The notes beneath the pieces were generated by a model that worked only from the letters and a program-made list of their open reading frames with translations, ran no database searches and was not told the DNA's origin. From NCBI GenBank assembly GCA_050084515.1, contig CM114275.1, positions 18,972,001-19,036,000 of the forward strand: DNA of 64,000 bases, written 5' to 3'. Shown in pieces: positions 1-18,110 of this stretch. The position numbers were made by a program, and so were the translations under genes. Each line of letters begins with the position of its first letter. Position 1 is the first letter of the stretch. The DNA comes from Blasia pusilla (lineage: Eukaryota; Marchantiophyta; Marchantiopsida; Blasiales).

Positions 1-455
1 CCATGCCTCAATCTCCTAGGCATATATGTGGGAGAACTCATGGTAATCGTCCATGGGCGCCCCCTCTAAATGCTAGAACATATTGTTCCATGCTGTAAAC
101 GGGTTGAACTCTCTAGAGTTCCTAGCCCGCTGTGAGTCACACCAACTCCTAAACTTGGCAATGCAGTTATGTAGCTCTATAGTGCCTACAACATCCGAAA
201 TCTATGCGGTCCTCTACCCCGATCGTCCATCTCGTACGCCCAACTGGTAGGACCACTCAATGTGTACGGTGGATCACTAACACACTCCTCTACACGCTCA
301 CTCTTGTTTGAAGATGACACAAAAGGAGATCAAGGTGGTCTCTCACGTGGAGACCCTCAAAACCTTGTACCACTCCGGGTAAACCCTCTAGAGCTACTCT
401 CAGGTCCACTACCTCGCCTCCCAAAATCCCGAAAGGACCCCGTGATGGCCCTCTC
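1..455 (-). pseudogene. gag capsid N-terminal part, copy E
   Basis: The translated minus strand contains the family gag signature: a GPTSWAYEMDDRGRGP block near 200-250 and a later block built on REFNPFTAWN with DYHEFS near 40-100. The same blocks occur at 10434-11054, 45494-45757, 56900-57330 and 63700-64000. Gag forms the particle shell. Frameshifts and at least one stop (after GTRF) break the frame, and the protein runs off the window. No methionine is conserved at the start; in copy B the equivalent start is an ATG at 45295. Confidence 0.7.
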
Positions 456-1330
456 ACAAGATCACTCTCAATCTCGTGAGTAATCCCTCAATCACTCAAA
501 CTAAATATGCGGCACTCAATCTCACTCTCTCACTCAAACGTGTGTTGTGCGGCAACAAGCAGCGTGGTGCGGCAAATCAACCGATCTATCGTCTCATCGA
601 TAAACCATCCTAAACTCTGGACATCCCACACAAGTCTATGTCCCCTAAACCCATAAATCATCGATGCTACTAGCATGAGCACGAAACCCAATATCCCAAA
701 TAACTTCCCAATATCTGGAAATCCCTCACACGTGTAGGGTAAGAGACCAAAATGGGTAACTTGACAATAATGTCAATATCGCTCCTCGTCAACTGCAAAT
801 CACGACCCCAATTCGGTTGTGAAAAAAACTCCTCCAATCAACAAGTCTTACTCCTCTCGTACATACGCTGCTCAAACCTCCTTGATGTGCGATATAGGTC
901 CAATGCGGCACGGAACGGATACAAACGACACGACACTCGGCGGCATACCCTCCTTAATCAGCAATTCACATACTCAACACATTAGTGAAGGAGCGGCTCT
1001 GTGATCAAGACGGTGCGGTGCGGCCACATGCGGCACAACGCGGCAATCGGCGTTGCGGCTACGGGCGTCACGGCACGGTACTCGATCATCGTCGAGCGGC
1101 TACCGGCTAGAATCAACGGTGGTCGTGGAAGACCCTCCACTCCGTAATGGCGGCAATGGCAACGAAAGGGTGGACAACGGCCCAATGCGGCTCTGAGCAG
1201 CGCTAGGCATCGGTAGTGGCCGACGGTGGACTGTTCATGGTGACGGTGGAACATTTTCCATTGACGGCAAACCGTTGATGGTGACTCTGACGGCGACGAC
1301 TCGTTTAGGGTTAGAAAAATTTAACCCTAA
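456..1330 (-). other. Untranslated leader of copy E, rich in GCCGC motifs
   Basis: This stretch lies between LTR and gag and has no long conserved frame. It carries a dense run of GCGGC/GCCGC words (about 990-1250), including repeated TGCGGC on the plus strand. The same leader recurs in B (44250-44860), C (57790-58480) and D (62700-63280), so it is a conserved non-coding part of the element. Its role is unknown. CpG density is visibly higher than in the flanking DNA. Confidence 0.6.
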
Positions 1331-2165
1331 AAATCGCCTAGCAATGGCAAGTTTTCAAGATTGACCATAACTTTTTGCTTGCAATCCCAAATTGCGCAAT
1401 GTTTGTTGCACAAGGTGCATAGCTTCATGATCTACAAGAGCGTCAAAAAATATTTGGAATCAGACATTCATGTAAAAATAGACGGCAAAGGAAAAATCGG
1501 CAAAGGAAACATCACAAGTAAGCGGCTCTTGCTCTGGTGAGCACTCCCATGAACCGCGGAACGGGGAATACAATTCCCAACCTGCAAAACCAGCGAGTGA
1601 CCAACGAGCTCCTCATGAAGCTTTCTCACTCACTCATTCTCTTTTTGTAAAATAAGATCCAATCTCTCTCACAACACCATAGTTCTCACATGTGTGCACT
1701 CTCACATGCCTCTCTCAATGTCAAACCAAACCCACTCTCCTAATGAGAGGTTTGGGTTACACACAAAAGGCAAGCAAGACCATAGCTCTGCCGCCTCATG
1801 CCAAGAGGTTCAACAAAGAGAGAATGAGCTCTCAAGCTCTCTCTCCTTGAGGTATACCCCTCCCCACTCCCAAGCTCTCTCCATGGTAACCTATGCTCCC
1901 AAGTCACCTTCTTGGCTATTGACCTGATGTAGGAGGTCAAGGGTCACTTACCAAAAATAGAAAGTGGATCATATACTCAAAATGGCACTTACCTAAAATA
2001 GTAAGTTCCTCAATATAGCTCCAAATGAACCGAAACAAAGGGGAAACCTGCTCTCTCAGGTTTCCCGAGGCGAGAGCAGGTCATCCTCGACCTATTGAGC
2101 ATGTCCTCCACTACTCACAAAGGCGCTCTACTAGATCTCACCGATCTATCGTAAAAGACGTGACA

Positions 2166-5071
2166 TATCCCTTTTCAAAGGGAATTTTGAAAAATCAATC
2201 TAAGCATGCTTTCCTTATTTCCATTTAATCTTTTCAAATGACTTTTTTTTCTCCTGGAAGTAGTCTCATAACCAAAGTATTGGATTATCTCCTAGTATTG
2301 GAAAATCCCACCTTGCTATATATGTTGTTTGGACGGAGAAAATATTTATGAGGGTGATACCAAGGTTGGATAAGGAGCTAGTGACATATTCCACATAATC
2401 ATTGAAATAAAATCGCGAGAGGAGATTTAAATCCCAAGTTTAAGAAATGAAAGTACCAAAAAAGGAATGAGTGTTGCATTTTCATGCATCACAATGCATA
2501 AAAATGAAGACTAGAGGTAATCCTACACGTGAATGGCTATCTATGAAAGAAGAAAAATCCACATTTAGATAAGTTTCCTTTGAAGCACCCCAACATCACC
2601 AATGTGTTTCAGTACCTCAATACAATGCATTTAAACTTCAGATAATGATTCAAAAACTCCGAGATCACTAAGAAATTACCTGTGACTCCAAAGAATTTCA
2701 CACTCAAGACCTCTCATCTAGAACTATAAACAATATGTTATAATTTTTCTTCACCACAAAAAGGAGCGCAAATATCCAAGCCAAAAAGCAATGAATTTCA
2801 ACTTATTCCCAAATGCATATGTAATATCCCTAAAGTTCCTAGCAAACGTGAAAGCATAGAGCTCTCAATTGCAAAGCACCAAAATAAATTAGGACCCAAC
2901 CCAACGGGGATTAGGGATATGGGTTGAGGGTTTAGAGGAGGAGAGAGGCCTCCCCACCTTTTGTAGTCTCACACCCTCCTTGCAAGGTGCAAGACTTATG
3001 GGTTAAGAGGGGAGACAAGGATGGGCTTGGTTGGGCTCCAAAGGCATAGGGAAAGGTGTTTGGGGGGTGGAATTGTAGGGGGAGTGAGTAGGTGGGAGCA
3101 TGAGGTGTGAAGATGCCATACCACGTGCAGACCAGGTGGGGATAAGTGGCAGGGGGATGCGGGAAGGGGAGGTTGGCGTTAGGGCGAAGGTAGAAGCATG
3201 AGAGGAAGGGATGGGACGGGGGCCGAGGAGGGCGGAGTTGGGTGGAAGTGAGGTAGGATTGGAGTAGGGTGCTTTTAATTCATCAACTCCATCCTTTACC
3301 ACACGACAATTTTATTATAGTCTACTCTAAACTCATAAGGACCTTCTCTATCTCTTTTAGCTTCTAATTGTTTCTCCATGTGTGTGTCATCACCATTCCT
3401 AACCAAAACTCCAAATTTACCCCCAAGATGCATTATCTCATGTCGTACGCCTACATCCCTTGAACGTCAATCTTAGTGTTGCAGAAGCGTACGTTTAGTA
3501 GGAGACGCTCTCATCGCCAACCTGCATCCAAATGCACTCACGTCAGTTTGGATTAGGTAAAGCGGCCTTCCAACCTACCGAGTCATGGACCCGGCATGTC
3601 ATCAAGCTCAAACTTCCTTCATCCCTAGGTTCCCAATACAGGCAAGTCTTCCGAGATCTTGGGACAGACTTTCTGGTTAGTCCAGCCACATAAAATGACA
3701 TTTGTGCGCTTAGCGGTCCCAATTGTCCAATGGACCTCCCATGAGTCCCAAATGAGACTAAAAAATATGAGTCGCAAGTTGGAATCCAATAGAGACCTCC
3801 GAAATCCACTCTATTGGACTTGGTTTAGGTTTCCAATCCCAACGCCAAAACTCCCGATCTATTCCGTGCCCTGAGTCACCCTGCGGCGCCCAAAGTGGGG
3901 TTCGAGTCCCAAGCACCCTTGGAGACCTTCCCCCTTATTAGTACTTCTGGGGATTCCCGTGGTCCCCCTACCTTTGGGGAAGAGCACCCGGTCCCCTCTT
4001 TTTGGCCCGGGTGCTCAACCCGACTCCCCGTATAGTCGGTTTTGGCTCATATCTCAACCTTTTCTTAAGCGTTTGCCAAGATCTTTGGTGCGTTGGAACT
4101 GGTTTTGCATAAACTTACCAAGGCTACCTTATTCTTCCCCAAATCATCTTAGGACTAAAAGTTATGGTCAAAATTACAGTCAGAAACTCCAAACGCTAGC
4201 CGCGTCCGAAGTCCGATTCTCACCGCTTGGCCACGTCTCCTTTCGAGACTCGACTTCTCTTAAGTCCGGGTTTCACGCTTGGTTTAGGTTTCCTTAGTCG
4301 TGACCATAAACACATGAAACACTTGAAATGCTTGCCGCGCTTGCGTCTCGCACTCGTGTTTCTTTAACTCCAAAACACAAACCATCCTAGCGTGAGCTCG
4401 CTAGAGTTTGGATGCTCCTCTTGGCGCTCATTTGGTTACGAGGGTTGCGACATAATCTTTACCACATTGTAAGCTCAAACTTTCATTTGTGATTTCCAAG
4501 GTAAGCACACATTGAACCAAACACTCAACTAAGAAACTACTCACCAATGAATGAGAATACGGGCCTTGCCCACCAATAACCACCTTCACACTTGATTTGA
4601 CATCAAACTACCTTGCACAACTACGTCTCATACCTATGCTCTTCCTTATTACTACCAAAGTATCTTGATTATGTGTTGATGATCACAACTATGAATCCGT
4701 GTCTCCAATTTAAGATGTATGTAAACTCTCTCATGGATCTTCAAGGTTTCGCCCAAAAACTATTGTTATTCTGAGGTGTCCAAAAAATGGTCTCTAATTG
4801 GTTACAAAAAATTAAGTGGGATGTCAAGGCTAAAGGGGTTGAGAGGTTGGAAAATTTCTGTTTTCAACAAGGCAACAACCTAGCAAGAGTGTATGAAGAC
4901 TTGAAGAAATGCAAAAACAAGCACTATGAAGTTAGAAAAATGGCTTCCAATGCAAGGTTGCACCAAAACGGACAAGTGTGTCCATGAGACAGACATGCCA
5001 AACCGGTCTCCGGCCCGAGTTTTTTCGGCACCCAGTTCATGCGTACGGGCTTTAGCTAGTAGACTTATGAA
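2166..5071. other. No recognisable gene
   Basis: AT-rich sequence, with a purine-rich patch at 2880-3250 and a more GC-rich patch at 3440-4300. Short open frames exist on both strands but none has recognisable motifs or codon-like conservation. The frame at 4787-4987 (plus, 66 codons, lysine-rich) might be a gag-like remnant but I cannot support that. Confidence 0.5.
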
Positions 5072-5120
5072 GCTCATCATTGATCATCAACCATTGAGTT
5101 GATGATCAATGATGATGAGC
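5072..5120. repeat. Hairpin, 20-bp arms
   Basis: Arm 5072-5091 is the reverse complement of 5098-5120, apart from one 3-bp ATG duplication; the loop is 6 bp. It lies at the start of the decayed gypsy copy H. Confidence 0.85.
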
Positions 5121-6450
<1,330 letters not shown>

Positions 6451-6504
6451 TAATCCTAACAGAATGTACTAAGGACTAGGGTAACCTTAGTGTGTATGTT
6501 ATCA

Positions 6505-6840
6505 TATTTAGGCTGATTTGGAGTTATATCGAGCAAGTTATCATTTTGGGTAAGTCCTCGATTTGATTAGAGTCAAATTTCCATTTAGGGAAGCGGCCCT
6601 TAACCCACTATTGTAGTAAAGGTCGAGTAGGTGACTTGTTGAGAGCTTTCTCCCTAAGTATAACTCTTCTCTCTTTGCAAGCTCTTTGCTTGGTGACTTG
6701 TGCATAGAGGTCACTTGCTCAATTCCTAAATCCTAACCTATTGTAGCCACAATATAGCTCCAAATGAGCCCAAAATAAGGGAAAACCTGCACACTTAGGT
6801 TACCCTAATCTTCACAAGGTATCTCACGGAAACTCATAGT
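6505..6840. repeat. Diverged LTR fragments, head to head
   Basis: 6510-6560 (plus) resembles the LTR block with a GATTTGGAGTTATAT core followed by a TTTTGGGTAAG core. 6755-6800 is the same block in reverse (CAATATAGCTCCAAATGAGC). The intervening sequence resembles the LTR segment on a ccaag-aggtgactt theme. Old and partial. Confidence 0.6.
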
Positions 6841-7657
6841 TACGCTACAACAAATGTGAAAACATACCCACAATAGAGGATTATGGTGCATGGAAGCCTT
6901 GAGGCATCACACTAGTGGTGGATTATCATGCGAAGGGGGAGGGGGGGGATGTATAAAGCTCACAGAGGAGGATCCCTCGATGATTGGAGTGGGATAATGA
7001 CTCATGATTTGACATGAAGGTGGAGAATGATATCAAGACCGATGTATATCACGACGTAAAAAATGAGATCCATGTGACAAAAGAAGAAAGTATAGATTGT
7101 CCTTGTAGGGATGCAACACCCGCCATGTTTTCCGCCCCTATGAAAATTAAAGTAGATACTTGGCTAGTGGATGGGTGGCACGAGCCCTTTTGGGGATTCG
7201 AGAGGGGACTACATGTACCTCAACCCATATAGGGTTATACGAGGTAGATCCATATGCAACCACTACATATGCATTTCCTTCTCAAGAATCGTGTAGCACA
7301 CTCAGTGCATGCGATTGACATAAGAGGGGTCGATAGTAAACGAGCAAACTTTCTACAAATATGTAAATATTTTTCATCTCTTTGTGTGAACGATTTGTGA
7401 ATAGAATGGTTTATTTTGATGTCTTTTTTCCACAAAGAAAGTTGCAAGTACTTTTTGAGTTTCTCGCATCTTCCCATAGACGCAAAATTTGTTTGCATCG
7501 TAATCATAATACTCAAAAAATTTCCACTACCTTGTGAGTCTAGATATTTTTTTAGTACATAGTGCATACTTAGTGATATCTTATGAGTTTTTTTCAAGTG
7601 TTGTATGAATGTAAGAAAATAAGACTACAAGAGTTGGTTTTTATAAATCGTAATCTT
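6841..7657. other. No recognisable gene
   Basis: Sequence between LTR pieces and copy G. The open frame at 7235-7597 (minus, 120 codons) shows no motif I recognise. Confidence 0.5.
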
Positions 7658-7760
7658 TGTCACGTCTTTTAGGATAGATTGGTAAGTTTATGGTAGAGCG
7701 TCTTTGAGGATATTTGAGGATATCCTCAAGAGGTTGAGGATGACATGCTTAGGCCTCAGA

Positions 7761-8252
7761 TAACATGAGAATAATGAAAGATCATGTTTCCCCTTCGTTT
7801 CGGCTCATTTGGAGCTACATAGGGAAACTTACTATTTTGGGTAAGTTACAATCATGAGTAGAATTGAATTTTCACTTTGAAAATTGGCCCTTGAACTCCT
7901 ATAGCAAGTCAAGAGCCAAAGAGGTAACGTGCGAGCATAGATTACTATGGAGGGAGCTCGGGAGAGGGAAGGGGGTATACCTAAGTAGAGAGGCTTTGGA
8001 GCTCATTCTCTCTTTGTTGAATGTCGTGGCATGAGGCGGTGGAGTTATGGTCTTTCTTGTCGTGTGAGTAACTCAAGTGTCTCATTAGAAGATTATTGGT
8101 TTGACATGAGAGAGTAGAGTAGAGTAGATTTTTTAAAGCAAAAATTCAATTCTACTCATGATTGTAACTTACCCAAAATATTAAGTTTCTCTTTGTAGCT
8201 CCAAATGAGCCGAAATGAAGGGGAAACGTGCTCTCTCATTGTTCTCATGTTA
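7761..8252. repeat. Foldback inside LTR of copy G
   Basis: Arms of about 118 bp (7761-7877 and 8135-8252) are reverse complements at about 90 percent identity by eye. They are separated by about 257 bp of normal LTR sequence. Both arms contain the LTR core around TTTCGGCTCATTTGGAGCTA. Confidence 0.85.
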
Positions 8253-10433
8253 TGTTTGAGTGCTTTTTGTTGCAATTTTCTGTAAGGGAGAATATTGCAC
8301 GGAACTCCTACCCAATGTTTTTGGTAGCAATCAAGTATGGGGGTGGGGTTCCCCATGCTGGTGCTCTTATGAGCACCTTGAACCTTATTGGATTTTTTTG
8401 GTAACTTTTTGCATTTTTTTATGTGAGAGAAATTAGCGCAGAAGCGTTGTCAATATTTTGTGTAGAAGTAGAGGTTGTGGGTTGCACGACACTCGCCTCC
8501 TATTTTTTTATGATAGAATGAATGAAGAAACCAAGTCAAAAAAATCATGGATAGAGAAGTTATGCACATTTTCAAAGAAATGGTACACAATTTGGAAAAT
8601 TGAGCACAAAGTTATGACCGTTTCCATGGGGTTGCCATAGCCAACATGTCACGAAGGAGCAATTTCAATTTTTTTTGTAAAATTCTTAGTTGAGGGGTAG
8701 AAAAATAAAAATATTTCTATATGAGGGGATAGGACAAAGGACTAATGTATTTGAGGATGCATGTGAGTTGCACCTTATTTGGTAGTGTTGACCCTAGATT
8801 CAAGGGTGGATGTTGGGACAAATGTTGGGAAGTTAGGGGCGAATGTTGGGACCGGGTTTTTAGGGGGGAGGGGAGGGGGGGGGATAGGTTATTTTAAAAA
8901 ATTCAAAAGAAATAAAAGGGAGGAACGATCTCCATCCCTAGTATTCTATCGGGGCGTTGTTGGCCTACTGCCATGTTTGTCCGTAGCTTTTACGAACCTG
9001 AACGTGGTCTGACATCTCCTCATCGGATGACCTAGTGGTTAGGCTTGCTGCCGCTGCTTGTTGCACCCACGAGAACCATGATGTTGTTGGAAACTTTGCT
9101 CACCAATCGTTTCCTTTTCGTGTTCAACCTATTGCGGCGATCCGACATTCCTTCCCGGCCGGTACTGCCTATGGCTCGCCTCGCGGTTGCTATTAGGCCC
9201 TCTCAACCTGTTGTTTTTGTCCACTACCGTTGCTCACTTAGCTTACAAGAGCTAGAAATTTCCCTAAACCCGCATTCTTTGTCGCGACGCACGCTCAAAA
9301 ATTGACCCAATTTTCAACATTTTTCGAGTCGTAGCCCGCGTTTAGTCACCTAAGAAGGTCCAAAATTGATGCCGGCCCGTCCCATTTACCATGATGGCAC
9401 ATGACCAACTCATATAGTAGTTTTGACTTAGCTTTGGATAGGTCCTACTAGCTTCCATTAAGAGCTCAATCTAGTGAGTGATTTCAAACACATGATTATG
9501 CGTCCCAGGAGAGCCGTGCTAATGTTTCTGACTCTCTACTGCGTGTGAGGACATTGTGGAATGTGGCCATTTGTGATTATATCTCCAACTCCGTTTGCAA
9601 AAAAAATTGTCAATCATCGTTGAATTGTTCACGACTATCTATTGCGCTATTTTCGCCATTTCTTTTTTACTTTCACCAGTTGCACCCGTCGATCGTTGAC
9701 CATTGATATTACAAGAGATGTCTTCGGATGGGGTTGAGTTTTGAGGTAGTTCCCACCATAGATAGTGATCGGTAACTCGCTTGACAACGGTCGGGTACAA
9801 TTTTGTGATGCTCATAGTTGCAATGCGCCATTGATTTCCACGCCGTGCCGCTTGTGGTCGCACAACACCGTCTTAATTACTGAGCCACAACAATAGAGAG
9901 GAGAAGAGCGTGTGTATTGCCAATAGAGGAGGGGATGCTGATGAACGTACCATCTCATCATCGAATGCTGTAGTTTTTGTAGTTTTTTTGTGCCGTCAGT
10001 GCCGCACCGTACCGTTGTACCAACACCGTACTTTGAGGAGGTGGGAGTATTGTCACCATTGGGCCAGGAATAAGACTTGCCAACAAGAGGATTTAGTCTT
10101 CATGAATAAGTTGGGGTTGAGTTTTGAAGTTGTTGAGAAGCGACATCAACAACTTCAAAACTCCAAAATAGGTTATCTATTTTGGTCTTTTGCCCTATGC
10201 GTGAGGGATTTTCGAGTGTTGGGTAGTTACTTAGGATATTGGGGTCTGTACGGATGTTGAGAGCATCATTGATGTATGTGGTTAGGGGGCAAAGACTTGT
10301 GTGGGATATCCAAAGGTGTGGATAGTCTATCGATGAGACAATAGACTAGTATCTGATTTACCACACGACACCACTTGTTGCGCATATTATATATATTAGT
10401 AAGAAGAACATCCCGTCCACAACATGGAACAAG

Positions 10434-11054
10434 ATGTTTGAGAGGCGAGGTGGTGTGCCTAAGAGTAGCTCTAGAGTTTTTACACGGAATGGTGTGAGGT
10501 TTCAAGGGTTTGCACATGAGGGACCTCCTCGACCTCTGTCTCTGTTGTCATCAGACGAGGGGGAGAGCATAGAGGAGTTCGTTAGTGCATCACCACACAT
10601 AGTGAATGATCCTACTTTTTGGCCGTACAAGATGGACAACCCAGGTAGAGGACCGGGTAGGTTTCCAAGAGTTGTGGGTACCATAGAGTTATACGACTTT
10701 ATTGCGGACTTTAGGAGTTGTTGTGACTCATAGAGGGCCACAAACTCCAAAGAGTTCAACCCATTTACAACATGGAACGAGATGTTTGAGCACCTAGAGG
10801 GAACATTCATGGATGATTACCATGAGTTTTCCTATAGGTACCATCACAAGATTGAGGCTTGGAGACTCTACTATGACCCACATTATGTATCATGGAGTGA
10901 GCCGTTTCCAAATGAGGAGGAGGAGCTAGGGGAGGCTTCTCCCTCTATCACAAGTGAGGTTCATGGAGGGATAAGTTGGATTGGGGCAATTGCATCCCTA
11001 AGTAGGGTTCGTCCAAGGTTCAACCTTATGGTTCAGTTCTTTGCGGAGTTGTAG
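10434..11054 (+). pseudogene. gag capsid, copy G
   Basis: One frame of 207 codons with a single internal TAG at 10731-10733. It contains the family blocks FQGFAHEGPPRP, SDEGESIEEFVSASPHIV, GTIELYDFIADFRS, EFNPFTTWNEMFEHLEG and DDYHEFSYRY, then RPRFNLMVQFFAEL. Gag packages the element RNA; the zinc-knuckle region is missing here. The start is odd: 10418-10442 nearly repeats 10766-10790 (25 nt, one mismatch), so the 5' end of this gag seems patched from its own capsid segment. The C-terminal part is removed by CACTA-1. Confidence 0.8.
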
Positions 11055-11112
11055 AGGAACTACTAGGGGATACACACTAAGAAGTTGCCGAGCATGCATA
11101 ACTTCCATACAC

Positions 11113-11580
11113 CACTAGTACAAAAACCCCCTCTAGATGACTTAGAAAAATGACTAGATGTTACTCAAACCGGGTAATTACTTAACCACACTCTAGTCAT
11201 AATAATTACTCCTAGTCGTATAAATTACTAAAACCGAAGGTAGTCATATCTGAGTCTCTTTTTTGTTACTCAACATAGTCACTAAATATGACTTCACCTA
11301 CTCATTTTGTATGACTAGGTTAAGTCATAAGAAATAACTATACGAGTCATAAAGAATGACTTGTCTAGTCATAAAGAATGACTAGACGAATAATAAAGAA
11401 TGACTGGAGGAGTCATAAGGATTGACTAGACGCTTCATTAAGAAGGACTAGATGAGTCATTAATAATGATTAGGCGAGTCATTAACCGTGACTACTCAGA
11501 GTAATAAATAATGACTTCATGCGTCATAAGAGAATGACTAAGTCATTAAAATGACTTGTCCATGTCATTTACAATCCTAT
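11113..11580. repeat. Subterminal repeats of CACTA-1
   Basis: At least ten copies of AGTCAT, in the context GAGTCATAAAGAATGACT and variants, in both orientations. In En/Spm-like elements, short subterminal repeats of this sort bind the TNPA-type protein and bring the ends together. 11581-12277 then has no recognisable gene. Confidence 0.8.
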
Positions 11581-12277
11581 TCACTGACAATATCCAAATA
11601 ACTATACCAGGCATTATGTATTACAGATTTCTTTATTGCTGACAGAAATGTGTACATGAAATTGGTATTTTAGTCTATTTTGTATCCATGAATATGAATT
11701 ACTCCTTCCTACCTATCCTCCCTACACCTATCACTACTTCTCTTACATCCATGCAATAGAGATGTGATTATGTATCTGTTGTACAGTCCTAATGCTACCA
11801 GCATCGTGTGAAAGCATACAAGCACATTACTGATGTACCAACCCATCTATTTTGTAGAATCTCATCATATCAATTTTTCATAGTAAAAAATCCTTATCTA
11901 TTGAAAGATACAGCTAGCAAATGTTTCTTACATCCAATTGTGGCCATAAGTCCAAAGCTATAAAATGTATCCATACACCCTGAAATGGAATATTTTCTTA
12001 CGTCAAAAGAATGCCTAATGAATTATAGTGAAAGATGGTCATCAATGGAAGAACACAATATCTACTTCTCATTGCAAACTCCTCCCTATGATATTCTCAA
12101 AATTGAGACATGAAAATCCAAGTACATCTCTATTATCACACTCAAAACTTAAACATAAACATAAAATTCCTCTACTTATGAGTACAATAATTACAAGTAT
12201 ATGGAGATCGCCACTCTCAAGAGGGATGTCAAAGGGAAAGTTTACTCAAAAATTCTACACAGAAAGCGAAGGTGCCC

Positions 12278-12351
12278 CTATTTCTTAGAAGGCATAACAA
12301 GATGAGAGGGCCATAACACTACACTATCAATGGCATCTCTAGCATAAATCT
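12278..12351 (-). pseudogene. Last 23 codons of the CACTA-1 TNPA-like protein
   Basis: Read on the minus strand, removing CACTA-2 and one TCT copy joins codons at 22199 in frame with this segment. The frame then runs for 23 codons containing DAIDSVVLWPSHLV to a TAG at 12278-12280. A WP-x-HL ending is usual for this plant CACTA protein class. The clean frame across the junction shows that CACTA-2 landed in coding sequence. Confidence 0.8.
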
Positions 12352-12369
12352 CACTAGAAGAAATCCCTG

Positions 12370-12960
12370 GTTTTATGATTAGGTTATATGACTCATATAA
12401 GTCATACTTTACATACCACGACTAACAATGACTGACCACTACTTTAGACACAAAAGCCAAGTCATATTTGTTTGGCGACTAGGCTAACTAGGATGGTCAG
12501 CTTAGGTGGAGGTTGGTATATGACTCGAGGGTGTAGTCATGAGGCCATGACTGACACGTCACTCAAATGACATGGAATAATGACACATCATCAGTGACAT
12601 GGACTATTTAGTGTGATGTGTCACGATGACAAGGACTATTCTTTGTGACATGTCACCGATGATGTGGACTCTGATGCGACTCATCTAGTCATATGTGTAT
12701 ATTTTTCTAGTTACCACCAACGACTCCTTTAGTCATGGTTGGTGTGCAAAAGTTCAGAATATCCTATCAAAATGCACCAAGTGTACTCCATTCAGTTATA
12801 GTTGGCAACTCATGTAGTCATGTAGTATGACTAGAAGAGTAGAGTTACATGACTACTATAACAGCGGACACAACTGGTTTAGTCACGAAGATATGACTAT
12901 GTGAGTCGCGGAAATTATATAGTCATTGCAACATAAGCGCATGAGTCATACAATTATGAC
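12370..12960. repeat. Left subterminal repeats of CACTA-2
   Basis: Many TGACT/AGTCA words, e.g. ATGACTCATATAAGTCATAC near 12388, plus a GTGACATG-type repeat at 12555-12665. Confidence 0.75.
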
Positions 12961-13623
12961 TAGAAGAACTTGAAGCTTACTACTTTAGTTTTTGAGCAGT
13001 CTTGTGCAAGTTATATTGATATGACTAATGGGAATATAAATTTTGGATATTTTGGAATGTTTATTATGCCTTTTGAGCGGTGCAAGAATTAACGGATCTG
13101 AATTATTGAAATCCTCTTTTCCATTTATATGGTGAACATTTAAGCGTTCACATTAGCACATAGTATAATTTTGAAAAAAATGCACATAACTAAAACAACA
13201 TCATATATCCGAAACATGTCAACTCAACTATATGGAAGTTGAGCACTATGTTGTTATATTGAGTAGTGGCATCTTGATGTAATCAGAAACTACATGAATT
13301 TATACGAGTTTAGAAAGAGATGTAATAAGAATGTCTTGCTACAAACGAAACATACACAAGCAATTAACCAAGCAAATAATGAAAACATACTCTTGAAAAT
13401 AGATTTTGAGGGGTGGAATGTCACTAAAGAGTAGCTCCCATACACCAAATTACAAAATGAATCATTATTACATAGGGTTATAATCCAAAAATAGATTAAA
13501 AAAACAAAGATCAAATATAGTAGGGTTTATGATCTCATCTTGAAAGAGCAAGAGAGAATATGTCATCCATGAAAACAAAGTTATTGCACCTTAGATAGTT
13601 GGGTGCCAAAAGAAAATACTACT

Positions 13624-13840
13624 CTACTGAATCCCCTTTCTCATATGCATCTCTGGCTAGAGCATGCTTGAGCCAAGAGCATCACCAAATGTTTCTTGTA
13701 CAGGTTCGTCTATCAAATTCGGCATCCACAAAACATGTTCTGGTTCGAACACCTCGTTTAGATCAACCCTCACCACGCCTAAGGGGATGTCTTTGGTGGC
13801 ATGGAACTTGTCTCTTCCACCAAACCTGATATAACTCCTG
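13624..13840 (-). pseudogene. TNPA-like C-terminal exon of CACTA-2
   Basis: After a candidate splice acceptor (ttcag) near 13840, the minus strand reads about 70 codons including IPLGVVRVDLNEVFEPEHVL, MPNLIDEPVQ and FGDALGSSML. An in-frame TAG (probably from TGG) follows, and a terminal TAG at 13624. The segment aligns with the last part of the CACTA-1 protein (DIPDGHS, FPNMADDPPQ, DAIDSVVLWP), so the two elements are related. No upstream exons are recognisable. Confidence 0.6.

Positions 13841-18110
<4,270 letters not shown>

Larger units (their letters stand above)
1..2165 (-). mobile_element. Ty3/gypsy copy E, 5' part (LTR, leader, gag start)
   Basis: Read on the minus strand this is the 5' end of a gypsy element that continues past the left window edge. 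The LTR copy starts at 2165 with TGTCACGTC and runs through the shared LTR block (a stretch near 2000-2060 matches copies at 43500, 52120 and 61530). It is followed by a long untranslated leader and the first part of gag. No pol is in the window. The boundary between LTR and leader is not resolved because no 3' LTR of this copy is visible. The start at 2165 matches the starts of C (60527) and G (7658), which supports it as a real terminus or transcript start. Confidence 0.8.
7658..11112 (+). mobile_element. Ty3/gypsy copy G, 5' part, cut by CACTA-1
   Basis: The LTR start TGTCACGTC at 7658 is followed by the family LTR block (7790-8060), a leader whose 3' half (about 9600-10430) matches the leaders of B, D and E, and gag (10434-11054). 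The element stops abruptly at 11112, where the CACTA terminus begins. In copy B, gag continues past the homologous point (about 45990), so CACTA-1 inserted into gag. The rest of G is not seen in the window. A segment at 8650-9600 has no counterpart in the other leaders and may be an insertion. Confidence 0.75.

Noticed and set aside
3003-3302. 99-codon Pro/Ser-rich minus frame
   Set aside because: Arises from a purine-rich tract on the plus strand; no motif and no neighbour support.
3890-3920. GGTTCGAGTCC, a tRNA T-loop-like (B box) motif
   Set aside because: No A box at the right distance and no cloverleaf; a SINE or tRNA is not supported.
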